Shown: piece by piece, positions 1-4,556 of the stretch
Layout of the letters: each line of letters opens with the position of its first letter
How positions within the stretch are numbered: the first letter of the stretch is position 1
Source: an uncultured Lachnoclostridium sp.
Lineage (GTDB): Bacteria; Bacillota; Clostridia; Lachnospirales; Lachnospiraceae
DNA: 6,574 bases
Assembly: GCA_902464595.1 (NCBI GenBank)
Contig: CABQJX010000138.1
Location: 1-6,574, forward strand
Direction: 5' to 3'
Position numbers and translations under genes: made by a program
The notes under the pieces: generated by a model
What the model was told of the DNA's origin: nothing
What the model saw: only the letters and a program-made list of their open reading frames with translations
The model's database searches: none

Positions 1-217
1 CGCTGTCGTGCTCGTCAAACTCCTCCTGGAGATCATTGATGCCGCAGACCGCCTCGTCCAGCGTTTCCTGCACCACTTCGGTGTCGGTTTCGCTGCCTTC
101 CAACAGATCGATGACCTTCTGGAGTTCATCCTTTACCTTGTCTACCAGAAAAGCAGGATAGTAATCGTCCTGATACATCTCGTCCAACAGTTTATAATTC
201 GGATCAAATGCTTTCAT
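1..217 (-). CDS. DUF5713-like protein, 3' part missing at window edge
   Basis: The 5' end of a gene running off the left edge; 72 codons are visible. The start is the ATG at 217-215, with an AAAGGAG ribosome site about 7 bases upstream and only 15 bases after the stop of the preceding gene, so the two are probably co-transcribed. The N-terminus carries the motif LLDEMYQDDYYPAFLVDK (residues 10-27). I associate this with DUF5713, a family of about 110 aa with a conserved MYxDxYxPxFLVDK segment. The rest is acidic and probably helical, with no signal peptide or membrane segment. Function is unknown. Its place at the end of a string of SUKH-type genes suggests an immunity or accessory role, which is inference. 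The family call rests on recognising one motif. Confidence 0.7.
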   Translation of the reverse strand, partial: MKAFDPNYKLLDEMYQDDYYPAFLVDKVKDELQKVIDLLEGSETDTEVVQETLDEAVCGINDLQEEFDEHDS

Positions 218-232
218 GTAAGTGCTCCTTTC

Positions 233-778
233 TCATTCAAACATCAAACCGTATGATTCGGTCAGGCTTCCGTCGTCCTCGTGAAATATACACTGATACA
301 GAGGCTCACGCTGGGTTGCTTTGCGGAACCGCTCCAGAACCGGAGCCAGCGGCTCACCGGTAGGGATGCCGAGAGCATCAGACAGCCGCCGCAAACTGTC
401 CATATCCATATCTTCCAAGTTGCAGTTGCGCTGTCTCTGCCCATATTCCTCCAGTGTTTTGGAATCCACATACTGCTTTGCGTCACAGCAGTCGTGCCAG
501 CAGATGCAGCTCACGATCAAGGAAAAAAGGGCATCCATGCTCTCGGCCAGACGGCCTGCCTCGCCTTCGCTGCTGTAATAGCCGATGGAGCCATCTTCCA
601 ACAGGTGGTATTCTCCGCCGGAGCCATCCCTGGCAAACGCCATGCCGGGCATTGAAAAGGTGCATCGGCCTTCCACGTCATCCCGCGGGGACAACTCATC
701 CAGCAGGAAGAAGCCGAACAGTGAATCAAATTCCTCCGCCAAATCAGGGTTTTCATGCAGTATCTTCAAATAGTCCAT
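233..778 (-). CDS. SUKH/SMI1-KNR4-like putative immunity protein
   Basis: A 181-aa cytoplasmic protein. The frame is open further upstream, but the ATG at 778-776 is preferred because a GGAGGG ribosome site lies about 8 bases before it; an earlier start would overlap the previous fragment. The centre (residues 41-88) reads FSMPGMAFARDGSGGEYHLL, then EDGSIGYYSSEGEAGRLAES and a hydrophobic DALFSLIV helix. A phrase of the form 'small domain, DGSGG, strand, GxIxYxxSEG, AxS, helix' is typical of SUKH (SMI1/KNR4) proteins, many of which neutralise polymorphic toxins. The C-terminal third has a Cys/His-rich patch (CICWHDCCDA, 91-100), then LxxLSDALGIPTGEPL and a final strand pair. No metal site can be asserted. 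It lies 17 bases after the DKNYV-like fragment and 15 bases before the DUF5713-like gene. The SUKH call is by pattern only. Confidence 0.6.
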   Translation of the reverse strand: MDYLKILHENPDLAEEFDSLFGFFLLDELSPRDDVEGRCTFSMPGMAFARDGSGGEYHLLEDGSIGYYSSEGEAGRLAESMDALFSLIVSCICWHDCCDAKQYVDSKTLEEYGQRQRNCNLEDMDMDSLRRLSDALGIPTGEPLAPVLERFRKATQREPLYQCIFHEDDGSLTESYGLMFE

Positions 779-795
779 AGTCGTTTTCCCTCCGT

Positions 796-1002
796 TTACG
801 GTTCTTGTGTCATTTTGCGCAGCTGTTCCAGCCACAGCGTTTCTTCAATTACCTCATCGTTTTGATAAAAATGTTCCTTGTCGCAGGCCAAATGATCAGC
901 GAGCAGAGGTACATACAGCGGGGTGCATACCGTGAAACTGTCCAGATCTGCTCCACGCAGGCGAATCCCGCCGAGAAAGCAGGCCGTAGAGGATTTGCCC
1001 CA
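796..1002 (-). pseudogene. C-terminal fragment of a DKNYV-like protein, no start codon
   Basis: The minus frame encodes 68 residues ending in a TAA at 798-796. There is no ATG before residue 64 and no well-placed GTG or TTG start; the codon just before residue 1 is the TAG that ends the 105-aa gene in the same frame. The peptide has FLGGIRLRGADLDSFTV (residues 9-25) and LACDKEHFYQNDEVIE (38-53). This matches the DKNYV pattern, in which 'DKxxVYYxGxxI' alternates with 'GADxxSF'. These proteins occur in bacterial toxin-immunity neighbourhoods. I read it as the 3' remnant of a gene that lost its 5' end. Translation could occur only by stop readthrough or an unusual internal start. The family assignment is moderate. 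Confidence 0.5.
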
Positions 1003-1320
1003 CTAATGCCAACAAAAGAAGTCTTTGGGCGCAACACCTTTGAGCAGACCAGTTTCTTCGTGCTCGGCTGTAATGCTTAGCTCGATCTCGTCATCGCTGT
1101 AAACTAAGTAGAGCCCATGAGGAGCCTTTCTATCGAAATGCAGTTCAATGTCATGATATTTGAGGATTAAAGGTTTTCCATCGCTTCTCATGGTGGAAAC
1201 GGCATCGGGATTCCCAAAAATCTCTATAACCTCATCCTGTGACATCCCGAATTTCATCGGTGAAATGTCCCACGGATTCTGCAATATTTGATTTCGCCAA
1301 ATAGTAAAGTCCTGTTTCAT
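1003..1320 (-). CDS. Uncharacterised 105-aa protein, possible immunity gene with altered C-terminus
   Basis: Starts at the ATG at 1320-1318, overlapping the stop of the SUKH-3 gene as ATGA, so translation is probably coupled. The ribosome site is weak (GGACGG), consistent with coupling. Residues 21-83 look like one compact domain: PMKFGMSQDEVIEIFGNPDA, then a basic-acidic loop, LILKYHDIELHFD and GLYLVYSDDEIELSI. The opening 'FGMxxxEVxxIFGxPD' is a recurrent phrase in small bacterial proteins, but I cannot name a family. The last 20 or so residues (LLKGVAPKDFFCWH) do not look like the same domain. They resemble a DKNYV unit, and the frame continues past the TAG into the DKNYV-like fragment. 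The natural protein therefore probably ended near residue 85 and the tail was gained by a deletion joint. A role in toxin immunity is inferred from context. Confidence 0.65.
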   Translation of the reverse strand: MKQDFTIWRNQILQNPWDISPMKFGMSQDEVIEIFGNPDAVSTMRSDGKPLILKYHDIELHFDRKAPHGLYLVYSDDEIELSITAEHEETGLLKGVAPKDFFCWH

Positions 1321-1781
1321 AGTTTTCCGTCCAGTACCTCCACAGTTTTCATGGCAGCGGAATCAAATTTGCACTGCCGCAGTTCCCGTTCGATTAGGGC
1401 AAACACATCCGGAAAGCACTCGATCTCGTCCTGATACTCATATTTCGCATACAGTTTCCCGTACTCCGAGATCCAAACCTCTGCCGGGTAGTAATAGCCG
1501 ATGTGGCCGATGGGCTGGCACTTCTGACCAGCTGCCTGCTCGATCTCCGCCAGCTCACAGCCGGACATATCCCGGAAATAGGCGTCCTCCAAATGGTTTT
1601 TAATTCCGTTGACCAGGTAAGGGAACAGAGCAAACTCAAAGTCAGCCGCCCATTTCAGCTTTTTCTGCGCCAGGTACCACTCACAGCACAGGCCGAAATA
1701 CTTGCGGTAAAACCGTTGGGCGGTCTTCATCATCGGGACGCCATGATCGGCGTAATACTGCTCCGGGGTGGAAATATCCAC
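1317..1781 (-). CDS. SUKH-3 family putative immunity protein, N-terminus trimmed
   Basis: A 154-aa product from a GTG at 1781-1779, with AGGAAGG about 5 bases upstream. The frame is open only to a TGA at 1829-1827, and those 15 extra codons include the sequence GWQEGLSVDIS. SUKH-3 proteins characteristically begin with a 'GWxxGRxVD' segment, so the conserved N-terminus is present in DNA but lies upstream of the only usable start. The rest fits the family: an FYRKYFGL helix (residues 24-31), an FEFALFPYLV strand (48-57), QPIGHIGYYYPAEVWISEYG (89-108) and a final helix FPDVFALIEREL (123-134). SUKH-3 members act in the cytoplasm as toxin-neutralising immunity proteins. The start lies inside the 109-aa ORF, which overlaps by 52 bases, so expression may depend on reinitiation. 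Whether the trimmed protein folds is uncertain. Confidence 0.72.
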   Translation of the reverse strand: MDISTPEQYYADHGVPMMKTAQRFYRKYFGLCCEWYLAQKKLKWAADFEFALFPYLVNGIKNHLEDAYFRDMSGCELAEIEQAAGQKCQPIGHIGYYYPAEVWISEYGKLYAKYEYQDEIECFPDVFALIERELRQCKFDSAAMKTVEVLDGKL

Positions 1782-2059
1782 ACTGAGGCCTTCCTGCCAT
1801 CCAGATGCTCCGTCCCAACCAAATTTTCATAGGTGTCCCGTTCACAGGCAAAATAGGTCATCACCCGCCGGAAGGTGAGTGTGTAGGGAAACCAGTCTTT
1901 TTCGTCCCTGTGTTGAGAGATCAGATTGCCATTGATGTCCCCCGTAAAGGTCAGATTGTTCAGACTATCCTGTTTTACCTGATCCAGATAGATGCAGTCC
2001 CGTCCTCTCAAAACACCTAAACAGGTATTAACAGCAGCCGCTTTTTCCATTATGGACAT
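1730..2059 (-). CDS. Uncharacterised 109-aa protein, 3' end replaced by out-of-frame SUKH-3 DNA
   Basis: Starts at the ATG at 2059-2057, with a strong GGAGGTGG ribosome site about 7 bases upstream, and overlaps the previous reading frame by 10 bases. Residues 1-86 look like real protein: a short helix, RGRDCIYLDQV, LNNLTFTGDINGNLIS, then WFPYTLTFRRVMTYFACE and DTYENLVGTEHLD. The layout of beta strands with an FxYTLTFxxVxxxxxxExDxY block suggests a small beta-rich domain I cannot name. From about residue 88 the frame runs antisense to family logic: the same DNA encodes the conserved SUKH-3 start (GWQEG) in another frame, and the tail here is low-complexity (IFPPRSSITPIMASR). I infer that the original 3' end was lost in a fusion with the SUKH-3 gene. 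Probably expressed, possibly non-functional. Confidence 0.55.
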   Translation of the reverse strand: MSIMEKAAAVNTCLGVLRGRDCIYLDQVKQDSLNNLTFTGDINGNLISQHRDEKDWFPYTLTFRRVMTYFACERDTYENLVGTEHLDGRKASVWIFPPRSSITPIMASR

Positions 2060-2384
2060 TGCAATTCCACCTCCTGAGTCAGTATAAATCCGCACAAACC
2101 AAGGGAAGATTCGATGATAAATCCCTGGATGTGCTCCTGTTCTATGCGCTTTTGCAGCTTCTCGATACTGCAACAGGCAGGAAAGCTGTAAGAGATGATA
2201 CCGCCCAACAGGTCTTTGTACTGTTCAAAAAATCGTCCACGGTGATCTCATCCATACCAAAGAGGATATTATCCTGGATCACATTCTCAAACCAGCGGGC
2301 CTGCAGGCCGATGAGGCGAAATGTATAACGGATCTCCTGCCAGCCCACCAGCCGCCGCGTTTTAGCAAACTCATGCTTGATCAC
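2050..2384 (-). pseudogene. Uncharacterised small gene broken by a frameshift in a T6 tract
   Basis: The first frame begins at a GTG (2384-2382, no convincing ribosome site) and reads VGWQEIRYTFRLIGLQARWF, then FENVIQDNILFGMDEITVDDF. After a run of six T (minus strand, 2232-2227) this frame becomes Ser/Ala-rich and stops at 2142. The neighbouring frame takes over at once with EQYKDLLGGIISYSF, then QKRIEQEHIQGFIIESSLGL and GFILTQEVELQCP, ending in a TAA at 2052-2050. That stop overlaps the next gene's start, the usual packing for this array. Adding one T gives an uninterrupted 111-aa protein, so this is one gene with a 1-bp deletion, a sequencing error, or slippage-dependent expression. The family is not recognised. 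The 5' end may also be missing, since the frame opens just two codons after a TAA. Confidence 0.6.
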
Positions 2385-2390
2385 CTCTTT

Positions 2391-2561
2391 TTAGACAATA
2401 AAAAAGCCCCACGCCGCACTGTCATAAAGACAGGCTGACGCAGGACATGAAGAAGCCGCGTTGAAGGAGCCGCATCCACCAGCAGATGTAGTTTCTTCAA
2501 CAACCAAAATATTTTTTTCGTATCTTAAAGCAGCAAATTGCTGTCCAATATATTGATTCAT
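2391..2561 (-). CDS. Small ORF of doubtful coding status at the head of the array
   Basis: A 56-aa frame from the ATG at 2561-2559 (a GTG at 2582 is an alternative), with only a weak GGGTG upstream. The first half (MNQYIGQQFAALRYEKNILV) looks like an ordinary protein N-terminus. From residue 27 onward the sequence is Gly/Ser/Ala/Cys-rich and more GC-rich, and the last codons lie inside a terminator-like hairpin. The frame is open upstream to the TAG at 2666-2664 and reads plausible peptide there (FKWCAFPGGAIAKLWYN). It may be a relic of a longer gene or repeat-derived sequence. No family recognised. Confidence 0.3.
   Translation of the reverse strand: MNQYIGQQFAALRYEKNILVVEETTSAGGCGSFNAASSCPASACLYDSAAWGFFIV
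2399..2436 (-). terminator. Possible intrinsic terminator
   Basis: Reading the minus strand: AGCC, an inner CTGTC/GACAG hairpin (plus 2419-2433), a GC-rich arm, GGGGCT and a run of six T (plus 2405-2400). The stem is branched and imperfect, so strength is uncertain. If active, it would separate the small ORF from the array below. Confidence 0.35.
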
Positions 2562-2596
2562 CGCAGCACCCTTTTTGTTCACATAGCATTGTTTTT

Positions 2597-2608
2597 TATT
2601 ATACCATA
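2597..2608 (-). promoter_or_regulatory. Candidate extended -10 promoter element for the minus-strand array
   Basis: The minus strand reads TATGGTATAATA: an exact TATAAT (2603-2598) preceded by TGG, an extended -10. No good -35 is seen 16-18 bases upstream. It points toward the small ORF and the immunity array. An identical 12-mer occurs at 2712-2723, so this may be repeat sequence rather than a dedicated promoter. Confidence 0.35.
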
Positions 2609-2723
2609 GCTTCGCTATGGCCCCTCCGGGGAATGCACACCATTTGAAATGGAGATTTCCTCGCTAGCCGCTCGGAGCAAATGGGCGCGGTATAATATAC
2701 GCCTCTGGCGATATTATACCATA
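2597..2723. repeat. Hairpin-dense block bounded by a 12-bp direct repeat
   Basis: TATTATACCATA occurs at 2597-2608 and 2712-2723. Between them lie CCATAGC-TTC-GCTATGG (2604-2620, perfect 7-bp stem), CCCC-TCC-GGGG (2621-2631), CCATTT-G-AAATGG (2640-2652) and a 14-bp stem with a one-base bulge (2689-2720, loop TCT). This density of palindromes suggests a structured repeat or mobile-element remnant. The same DNA is also open in one minus frame apart from the TAG at 2664-2666. No family assigned. Confidence 0.5.
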
Positions 2724-2744
2724 TATTGTTTTATTCGGAAATCT

Positions 2745-2752
2745 TTTTCTTA
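2745..2752. repeat. Target-site duplication, left copy (TTTTCTTA)
   Basis: Identical to 3000-3007. The two copies bracket the inverted-repeat element exactly. The next base is C on both sides, so a 9-bp duplication is also formally possible, but the 8-bp reading gives symmetric element ends. Confidence 0.8.
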
Positions 2753-2999
2753 CTTGAGTTTCCGCATTTTCTGAGCAAGCTTCCGATTCAGATAGACAGG
2801 TGACTTTGGAGGCTATTAGAGCCTCTTAGGGCCTGGAATGTTTCGTTAGGGACAATATCAAACTTGTTTGAGCGAAGCGAGTTTTTGATATTGTTCCTGT
2901 TTTTAGAAACATTTCAGGCTCTTAGTGCGCTCTTATAGCCGGAAACCGGAGCCTGGATGTCTGAATCGGAAGGAGAACTGCAAAATGCGGAAACTCAAG
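2753..2999. mobile_element. Foldback MITE, 247 bp, with 18-bp TIRs and 8-bp target duplication
   Basis: The ends are perfect 18-bp inverted repeats: CTTGAGTTTCCGCATTTT (2753-2770) and its complement (2982-2999). TTTTCTTA flanks the element on both sides (2745-2752 and 3000-3007), a clean 8-bp target-site duplication. Both arms pair almost throughout: CTTCCGATTCAGA 2780-2792 with 2960-2972, GCCTGGAATGTTTC 2831-2844 with 2906-2919 (one G:T pair), and GGGACAATATCAAA 2849-2862 with 2884-2897, around a loop of about 21 bases. There is no transposase, so it must be moved in trans by a full-length element with the same ends. Eight-base duplications occur in several IS families; I cannot name the parent. 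Confidence 0.85.
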
Positions 3000-3007
3000 T
3001 TTTCTTA
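3000..3007. repeat. Target-site duplication, right copy (TTTTCTTA)
   Basis: The partner of 2745-2752, lying directly after the right terminal inverted repeat. Confidence 0.8.
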
Positions 3008-3151
3008 CCCTAAGCTCAGGCAAACGCATGAATTGTTTTCCTCCCTCTTTTTCAAAATTTCTTCAAGTGATACCTTCTCTTCCCTATTTGATTTGAAAGA
3101 AGTGATTTATATGTGTATCAACACAAAAAGAGAAACAAAAATTTTGCTATA
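3008..3151. other. AT-rich spacer without a secure gene
   Basis: Mostly A/T-rich, with pyrimidine runs on the plus strand. The one item of note is a minus-strand ATG at 3029-3027 with GGGAGG about 10 bases upstream. As it stands it encodes 35 residues that run into the MITE and stop at 2922. Otherwise nothing recognisable is seen. Confidence 0.4.
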
Positions 3152-3190
3152 ATAAAAAGGCGCTGAAACATAAATATGAATCAACGCCTT
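3152..3190 (-). terminator. Intrinsic terminator of uxuA
   Basis: On the minus strand AAGGCG (plus 3190-3185) pairs with CGCCTT (3162-3157), extended by TGA/TCA across one A:C mismatch, followed by TTTTTATT. It starts 38 bases after the uxuA stop, the expected place for its terminator. The plus strand lacks a good T-run, so it works mainly in the uxuA direction. Confidence 0.8.
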
Positions 3191-3227
3191 CTATCTTCTA
3201 TTTTCTTCTATTTTACTCTTCTGCTGC

Positions 3228-4277
3228 TTACCGGCTCATCTTCTCCACAGCCTCAAACAGGCCATTGATGTAGGTAGCTCCCAGTGCACGGTCATACAAA
3301 CCGTATCCGGCTCTTCCTGTCTCACCCCAGATCATACGCCCGTGATCCGGTCTCACGTAGCCGTCAAATCCGTTGTCCACCAGCGCCTTTACGATACCGA
3401 ACATATCTAAGGAGCCGCAGCTGGAAAGATGGGCTCTCTCCTCAAATCCGTTGTCCAGAACAGCCACATTTCTCAGGTGTGCGAAATGGATCCTGCCCAT
3501 TGCCGCATACTTTGCAGCCATCTTCACCACATCATTCTTACCGGAGCATCCCAGAGATCCCGTACACAGTGTGATGCCGTTGTGCTTATCGTCCACCAGC
3601 TTTAAGAAGCGGTCCAGGTTCTCCTCGCAGGTAATGATCCTTGGAAGTCCAAAGATGCTCCAGCAGGGATCGTCCTCATGGATCGCCATATTTACATCAC
3701 ACTCAGCTGCCACAGGGATAATACGCTCCAGGAAATACTGTAAATTATTCCAGAGATCCTCCTCAGTCAGGTTGTGGTATTCCTCAACCACAGCCTTCAG
3801 CCCGTCTCTGGTATAGCTGGAATCCCAGCCTGGCAGAGTCAGATCGCTGTCACTGTTTAAAGGATTCACCGCATCCACCTGCTCCTGATAATATACAAGG
3901 GAGGTAGAGCCGTCGCCCAGCTCATGATCCAGCTGTGTTCTTGTCCAGTCAAATACAGGCATGAAGTTATAACAGATGCATTTTACCCCTGCCTCGGCCA
4001 CACGGCGGATATTTTCGCAGTAATTCTCAATATATTTATCTCTGGAAGGCTTGCCCAGCTTAATATCCTCATGAACCGGAATACTCTCGATCACATCGAA
4101 CCCAAGCCCGGCATCCTCTACCTGCTTTTTCAGGGACGCAATGCTCTCCCTGCTCCAAACCTCGCCTACAGGCACATCATACACAGCGGTAACGATGGAC
4201 TGCATGCCAGGGATCTGGCGGATATGCTCCAGTGTCACCTTGTCGTCTTCCCCATACCATCTGAATGATAATTTCAT
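3228..4277 (-). CDS. uxuA: Mannonate dehydratase
   Basis: A 349-aa cytoplasmic enzyme (EC 4.2.1.8) that dehydrates D-mannonate to 2-keto-3-deoxygluconate, the third step of glucuronate breakdown. Length fits the shorter Firmicutes form of the family. Family hallmarks run end to end: SFRWYGEDD (4-12), CYNFMPVFDWTRT (102-114), NMAIHEDDPCWSIFGLPRI (196-214), GITLCTGSLG (234-243), RIHFAHLRN (262-270), YVRPDHGRMIWGE (307-319) and GYGLYDRALGATYINGL (324-340). H200, C238, one of H264/H267, and D311 lie where the divalent metal ligands of the family are expected. The start ATG at 4277 has AGGAGGAG about 8 bases upstream. It is apparently monocistronic, ending at its own terminator, and diverges from an araC-type gene. 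No uxaC, uxuB or transporter is in the window. The identification is secure. Confidence 0.97.
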   Translation of the reverse strand: MKLSFRWYGEDDKVTLEHIRQIPGMQSIVTAVYDVPVGEVWSRESIASLKKQVEDAGLGFDVIESIPVHEDIKLGKPSRDKYIENYCENIRRVAEAGVKCICYNFMPVFDWTRTQLDHELGDGSTSLVYYQEQVDAVNPLNSDSDLTLPGWDSSYTRDGLKAVVEEYHNLTEEDLWNNLQYFLERIIPVAAECDVNMAIHEDDPCWSIFGLPRIITCEENLDRFLKLVDDKHNGITLCTGSLGCSGKNDVVKMAAKYAAMGRIHFAHLRNVAVLDNGFEERAHLSSCGSLDMFGIVKALVDNGFDGYVRPDHGRMIWGETGRAGYGLYDRALGATYINGLFEAVEKMSR

Positions 4278-4280
4278 CTC

Positions 4281-4310
4281 TTAACTCCTCCTGAATCTTT
4301 CGGCGCGCAT
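4281..4310 (-). other. Possible 9-codon leader ORF upstream of uxuA
   Basis: ATG at 4310-4308 with AGAGG about 6 bases upstream encodes MRAERFRRS and stops with TAA three bases before the uxuA ATG, in the same frame. Its last codons cover the uxuA ribosome site. It could modulate translation or be chance; nothing supports expression beyond the ribosome site. Confidence 0.2.
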
Positions 4311-4382
4311 GATAACCTCTGCTCCAAAACCGCCTCCAAAGGCCCTATGCGCCCTGCTTTTTACGTCCAAGTTTCTGATTTT

Positions 4383-4410
4383 ATTATAACAAAAACCACT
4401 TTTCCGTCCA
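4383..4410 (-). promoter_or_regulatory. Predicted uxuA promoter
   Basis: Minus strand TATAAT (4388-4383) with TGGACG (4410-4405) as a 4/6 match to -35 at 16-bp spacing. The leader to uxuA would be about 100 bases. The -35 overlaps one of two CCGTCCATA repeats, so an AraC-type activator bound there could contact RNA polymerase. Confidence 0.55.
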
Positions 4411-4431
4411 TAGTCATAGTTGCCGTCCATA
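4404..4431. promoter_or_regulatory. Tandem direct repeat CCGTCCATA x2, candidate AraC-type operator
   Basis: CCGTCCATA occurs at 4404-4412 and 4423-4431, 19 bp apart, with further matches outside the core (about 13 of 19 positions). Two direct half-sites near two helical turns apart is the standard AraC-family layout. The pair lies between uxuA and araC, covering the uxuA -35 and abutting the araC -35. Confidence 0.6.
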
Positions 4432-4460
4432 TTGCAAATGTTGTGGTTTCATGATAATAT
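4432..4460 (+). promoter_or_regulatory. Predicted promoter of the araC-radical SAM pair
   Basis: TTGCAA (4432-4437) and TAATAT (4455-4460) at 17-bp spacing, each a 4/6 match. GATAAT at 4453-4458 is an alternative -10. It lies immediately after the second CCGTCCATA repeat, consistent with autoregulation. Confidence 0.45.
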
Positions 4461-4472
4461 GGTAATAAAAAC

Positions 4473-4521
4473 AGCCGCATTCTCCCCGCCTGTATTTTCT
4501 ATGGTTCCAGATGCTGCGGCT
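4473..4521 (+). promoter_or_regulatory. Hairpin in the araC 5' leader
   Basis: AGCCGCA (4473-4479) is the exact complement of TGCGGCT (4515-4521), with a 35-base loop, ahead of the araC ribosome site. Only three T follow it, so it is not a convincing terminator. It may be an mRNA-stabilising or regulatory stem. Confidence 0.3.
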
Positions 4522-4556
4522 TTGCCCCATAGCCCTCAGGAAAGGAGGATGCTCCA

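Noticed and set aside
8..256. Plus-strand 82-codon ORF
   Set aside because: It is antisense to the DUF5713-like gene, whose minus frame has a good ribosome site and a recognisable motif.
281..655. Plus-strand ORFs across the SUKH-like gene
   Set aside because: They are Arg/Pro/Ser-rich, lack ribosome sites and mirror the minus-strand codon structure.
849..1037. Minus-strand 62-codon ORF with an ATG start
   Set aside because: It reads as low-quality peptide, while the neighbouring minus frame gives the DKNYV-like phrases, so it is an out-of-frame shadow.
2597..3007. CRISPR array or tRNA/rRNA gene in the repeat-rich spacer
   Set aside because: The repeats are palindromic pairs rather than regularly spaced direct repeats, and no cloverleaf or rRNA-like sequence is seen.
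2925..3152. Plus-strand 75-codon ORF
   Set aside because: It begins inside the MITE and continues through AT-rich spacer, with no protein-like pattern.
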